From Candidatus Uhrbacteria bacterium (GTDB lineage Bacteria; Patescibacteriota; Patescibacteriia; 2-12-FULL-60-25), in the NCBI GenBank assembly GCA_023246415.1, contig JAHFIK010000062.1:1-6424 (forward strand): a stretch of DNA of 6,424 bases. Reading direction: 5' to 3'. Of the stretch, positions 5,163 through 6,424 are shown one piece after another. The notes beneath the pieces were generated by a model, which worked only from the letters and a program-made list of their open reading frames with translations, was not told where the DNA came from and made no database searches. Every line of letters starts with the position of its first letter. Positions within the stretch are counted from its first letter, which is position 1. The position numbers and the translations under genes were made by a program.

Positions 5163-6092
5163 ATGAAATCTTCCATCAAATTCACCCTGATCTTCGGAAT
5201 CGTCGTCTTGATTGCGGTTGGTGTTTGGATGGTTCTGCGTATCGCATCCCCAGCGCCCGGGTCAAATCCGAAACCGGTTGTCACCACTCAGCCAGCCGAT
5301 GTCACGGTGGCATACGCGTGTGATGCGGGAATCGCGATAACTGCGACGTATCATCCGGGTGCGGTGATTCCTCCAGCGACTCCCGGGGAGCCGCCGAAAT
5401 CAACGGGGACGGTGATCGTCACGCTGGCAGATGGGAAGAAAATGACGCTTCCGCAAGCGATTTCTGCAGATGGAGCGCGCTATGCGAATGAAGATGAATC
5501 AACGGTGTTCTGGAATAAAGGTCGTGGTGTGATGTATACGGATTCAAACAGTAAGACCTCGTTGAACTGTATTGAGGTTGCGATCGATCCAGGCGGACTT
5601 ACTGAGACGTATGTGTCGAGTACGCGCGGATTCTCATTGCGATACCCGAAGGGATATGCCGTTGATGAATCGTACCAGTATCAGGAATTCGGACCGGGGA
5701 AGGAGATCGCCGGCGTGAAGTTTACGATTCCGGAATCCGTGGCCACTGGGACGAATCTCGCGACAGACTCCGCAATCAGTGTGGAGGAAATTCCGAACTT
5801 GGAGGTGTGTACGGCAGATCATTTTCTCAACGGCGTTTCTTCAAGTACGCCGATTCTCGTTGAAGGGGATGTGACATATTCGGTCGCCTCATCAACTGGC
5901 GCTGCCGCCGGGAATCGCTATGACGAAACCGTCTATGCCATTCCGGGAACAAGCCCGTGCATCGCGGTTCGTTATACGATCCATTACGGTGTCTTCGAAA
6001 ATTATCCAGAAGGCTCCATCACGCGATTCGATGAACAAGCGCTGACAGATCGGTTCGACGCCATCAGAAAAACGCTGGTGCTCGCGCCGTAG
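5163..6092 (+). CDS. Membrane-anchored MliC-type lysozyme inhibitor with PsbP-like C-terminal domain
   Basis: This 309-residue protein has a Lys-containing start and one membrane segment (about 5-25), so the rest should lie outside the membrane. Residues 47-137 match the MliC/PliC family, inhibitors of c-type lysozyme: the strand VTVAYAC, the LADGKKMTL hairpin, SADGARYA (101-108), FWNKG (116-120), and Cys53 and Cys136 as the likely disulfide. The Ser before 'GARY' in E. coli-type MliC, thought to enter the lysozyme active site together with a Lys, is Asp103 here, while Lys119 is kept. Residues 150-309 begin TRGFSLRYPKGY, typical of PsbP-like domains often seen in uncultured bacteria, and contain a second Cys pair (LEVC, TSPC). 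I chose ATG 5163 because MKSSIKF is a natural anchor start. ATG 5142 would add only seven residues, and neither start has a good ribosome binding site. Inhibitor activity is inferred. Confidence 0.85.
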   Translation: MKSSIKFTLIFGIVVLIAVGVWMVLRIASPAPGSNPKPVVTTQPADVTVAYACDAGIAITATYHPGAVIPPATPGEPPKSTGTVIVTLADGKKMTLPQAISADGARYANEDESTVFWNKGRGVMYTDSNSKTSLNCIEVAIDPGGLTETYVSSTRGFSLRYPKGYAVDESYQYQEFGPGKEIAGVKFTIPESVATGTNLATDSAISVEEIPNLEVCTADHFLNGVSSSTPILVEGDVTYSVASSTGAAAGNRYDETVYAIPGTSPCIAVRYTIHYGVFENYPEGSITRFDEQALTDRFDAIRKTLVLAP

Positions 6093-6129
6093 GAAATCGT
6101 GTCGACATTCTCCTTCACAGATCGCGATT

Positions 6130-6145
6130 TCTCGATGTATCGAGA
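6130..6145. other. Short hairpin after the MliC-type gene
   Basis: TCTCGAT (6130-6136) and ATCGAGA (6139-6145) are complementary, with only 2 bases between. The sequence after it on the plus strand is moderately T-rich (CTCATTCTTTG) but has no true T-run. It may help end the transcript of the upstream gene, with weak support. Confidence 0.3.
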
Positions 6146-6168
6146 CGATCTCATTCTTTGAACGCCCT

Positions 6169-6207
6169 CTCTTTTGTCATTCTGAGCTTCGCGAAGAATC
6201 CCTTTCC
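6169..6207 (+). repeat. Dispersed repeat copy C (left of hairpin)
   Basis: This is a third copy of the repeat that flanks the nuclease gene. It shares CTCTTTTGTCATTCTGAGC and GAAGAATC, then CCTTTCC. The middle reads TTCGC instead of CTGC, which creates a local CTTCGCGAAG palindrome. Orientation is the same as in copy A. Confidence 0.9.
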
Positions 6208-6224
6208 AGAGATGAATGTTGAGC

Positions 6225-6302
6225 AGATTCAGACAACCGAATTCGCAAATGGTCTCGTAGAGGATGCTTCAAGACCGTTTGCGAATTCGGTTGTCTGAAT
6301 CT
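6225..6302. repeat. 31-bp inverted repeat (hairpin) nested between copies C and D
   Basis: Arms 6225-6255 and 6272-6302 are complementary over 31 bp with one G-T pair (6250/6277) and a 16-nt loop. Unlike the other palindromes in the window, its arms are not tandem arrays. Each arm contains CGAATTCG. No ORF of note lies within it. Confidence 0.93.
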
Positions 6303-6320
6303 ACTCACCGTCTCACCCTA

Positions 6321-6358
6321 GAAAGCGATTCTTCGCTTCGCTCAGAATGACAAAAGAG
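6321..6358 (-). repeat. Dispersed repeat copy D (right of hairpin)
   Basis: The fourth copy, in inverted orientation to copy C. Read on the minus strand it gives CTCTTTTGTCATTCTGAGC, GAAGC, GAAGAATCGCTTTC. It differs from copies A and B only in the middle (GAAGC where they have CTGC) and from copy C in the middle and in CGCTTTC. Confidence 0.9.
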
Positions 6359-6424
6359 GAGGTTGCTATCGATGAAGTAACTTGCGGCCTGAAGCGGAAG
6401 ACACGATCCTCTTGGCGGACCTAC
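6359..6424. other. Window edge, no gene supported
   Basis: These 66 bases show no start signal or motif. A minus-strand frame is open from the window edge to a TAG at 6368-6366 and would give about 19 residues (ending SGRKLLHR). This could be the end of a gene entering from the right, but it is too short to judge. Confidence 0.25.

Noticed and set aside
6225..6302. Integron attC site
   Set aside because: The arms are almost perfectly complementary without the bulged bases and GTTRRRY-type core sites, and no integrase or cassette is present.
1..6424. TGA recoding as in Gracilibacteria or Absconditabacteria
   Set aside because: No gene contains an internal TGA, and all read normally with the standard bacterial code. 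Absence of TGA stops among seven genes is a small sample.

Overview
The window (about 52% GC by eye) looks like a chromosomal stretch of a bacterium, most likely a member of the Candidate Phyla Radiation (Patescibacteria). This rests on a VirB4-type ATPase preceded by a separate small TraC-like protein and followed by a single-pass membrane protein, a lineage-typical gene set; on a membrane-anchored MliC/PsbP-like fusion; and on the near absence of Shine-Dalgarno sequences. The taxonomic call is inference. Stop codons are TAA and TAG only and no gene has an internal TGA, so nothing in the window requires recoding.

Layout. Positions 1-2926 hold three co-directional genes of a type IV secretion-like apparatus: the 3' end of a TraC-like gene, a complete virB4-like ATPase gene, and a gene for a bitopic membrane protein with a C-terminal extracytoplasmic domain (possibly VirB8-like). 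A GC-rich hairpin at 2976-2996 probably closes the operon. Positions 3119-3551 hold a compact unit: a 98-residue GIY-YIG nuclease gene bracketed by perfect 38-bp inverted repeats. Then come a candidate promoter, an array of almost 11 heptamers, and a comF-like phosphoribosyltransferase gene whose ATG lies 2 nt after the array. Positions 4417-4567 separate this gene from a convergent small gene of unknown function (4568-4891, minus strand), which has the only strong ribosome binding site seen and its own intrinsic terminator. Positions 5163-6092 encode a membrane-anchored protein with an MliC-type lysozyme-inhibitor domain and a PsbP-like domain. The last 330 bases are non-coding as far as I can tell and carry a second pair of the 38-bp-type repeats, with a 31-bp hairpin nested inside.

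The most striking content is in the gaps. Three gaps (219-316, 4417-4507, 5044-5093) carry long palindromes whose arms are short tandem arrays of 7- or 8-mers, with variant units mirrored between the two arms. A fourth gap carries a direct heptamer array. Four copies of one dispersed repeat (core TCATTCTGAGC...GAAGAATC) are arranged as two inward-facing pairs, one around a nuclease gene and one around a hairpin. Functionally, the T4SS-like genes and comF point to DNA or protein transfer and competence, and the MliC-type protein suggests defence of the cell wall against lysozyme. The GIY-YIG unit and the palindromes look like small genome-resident elements.
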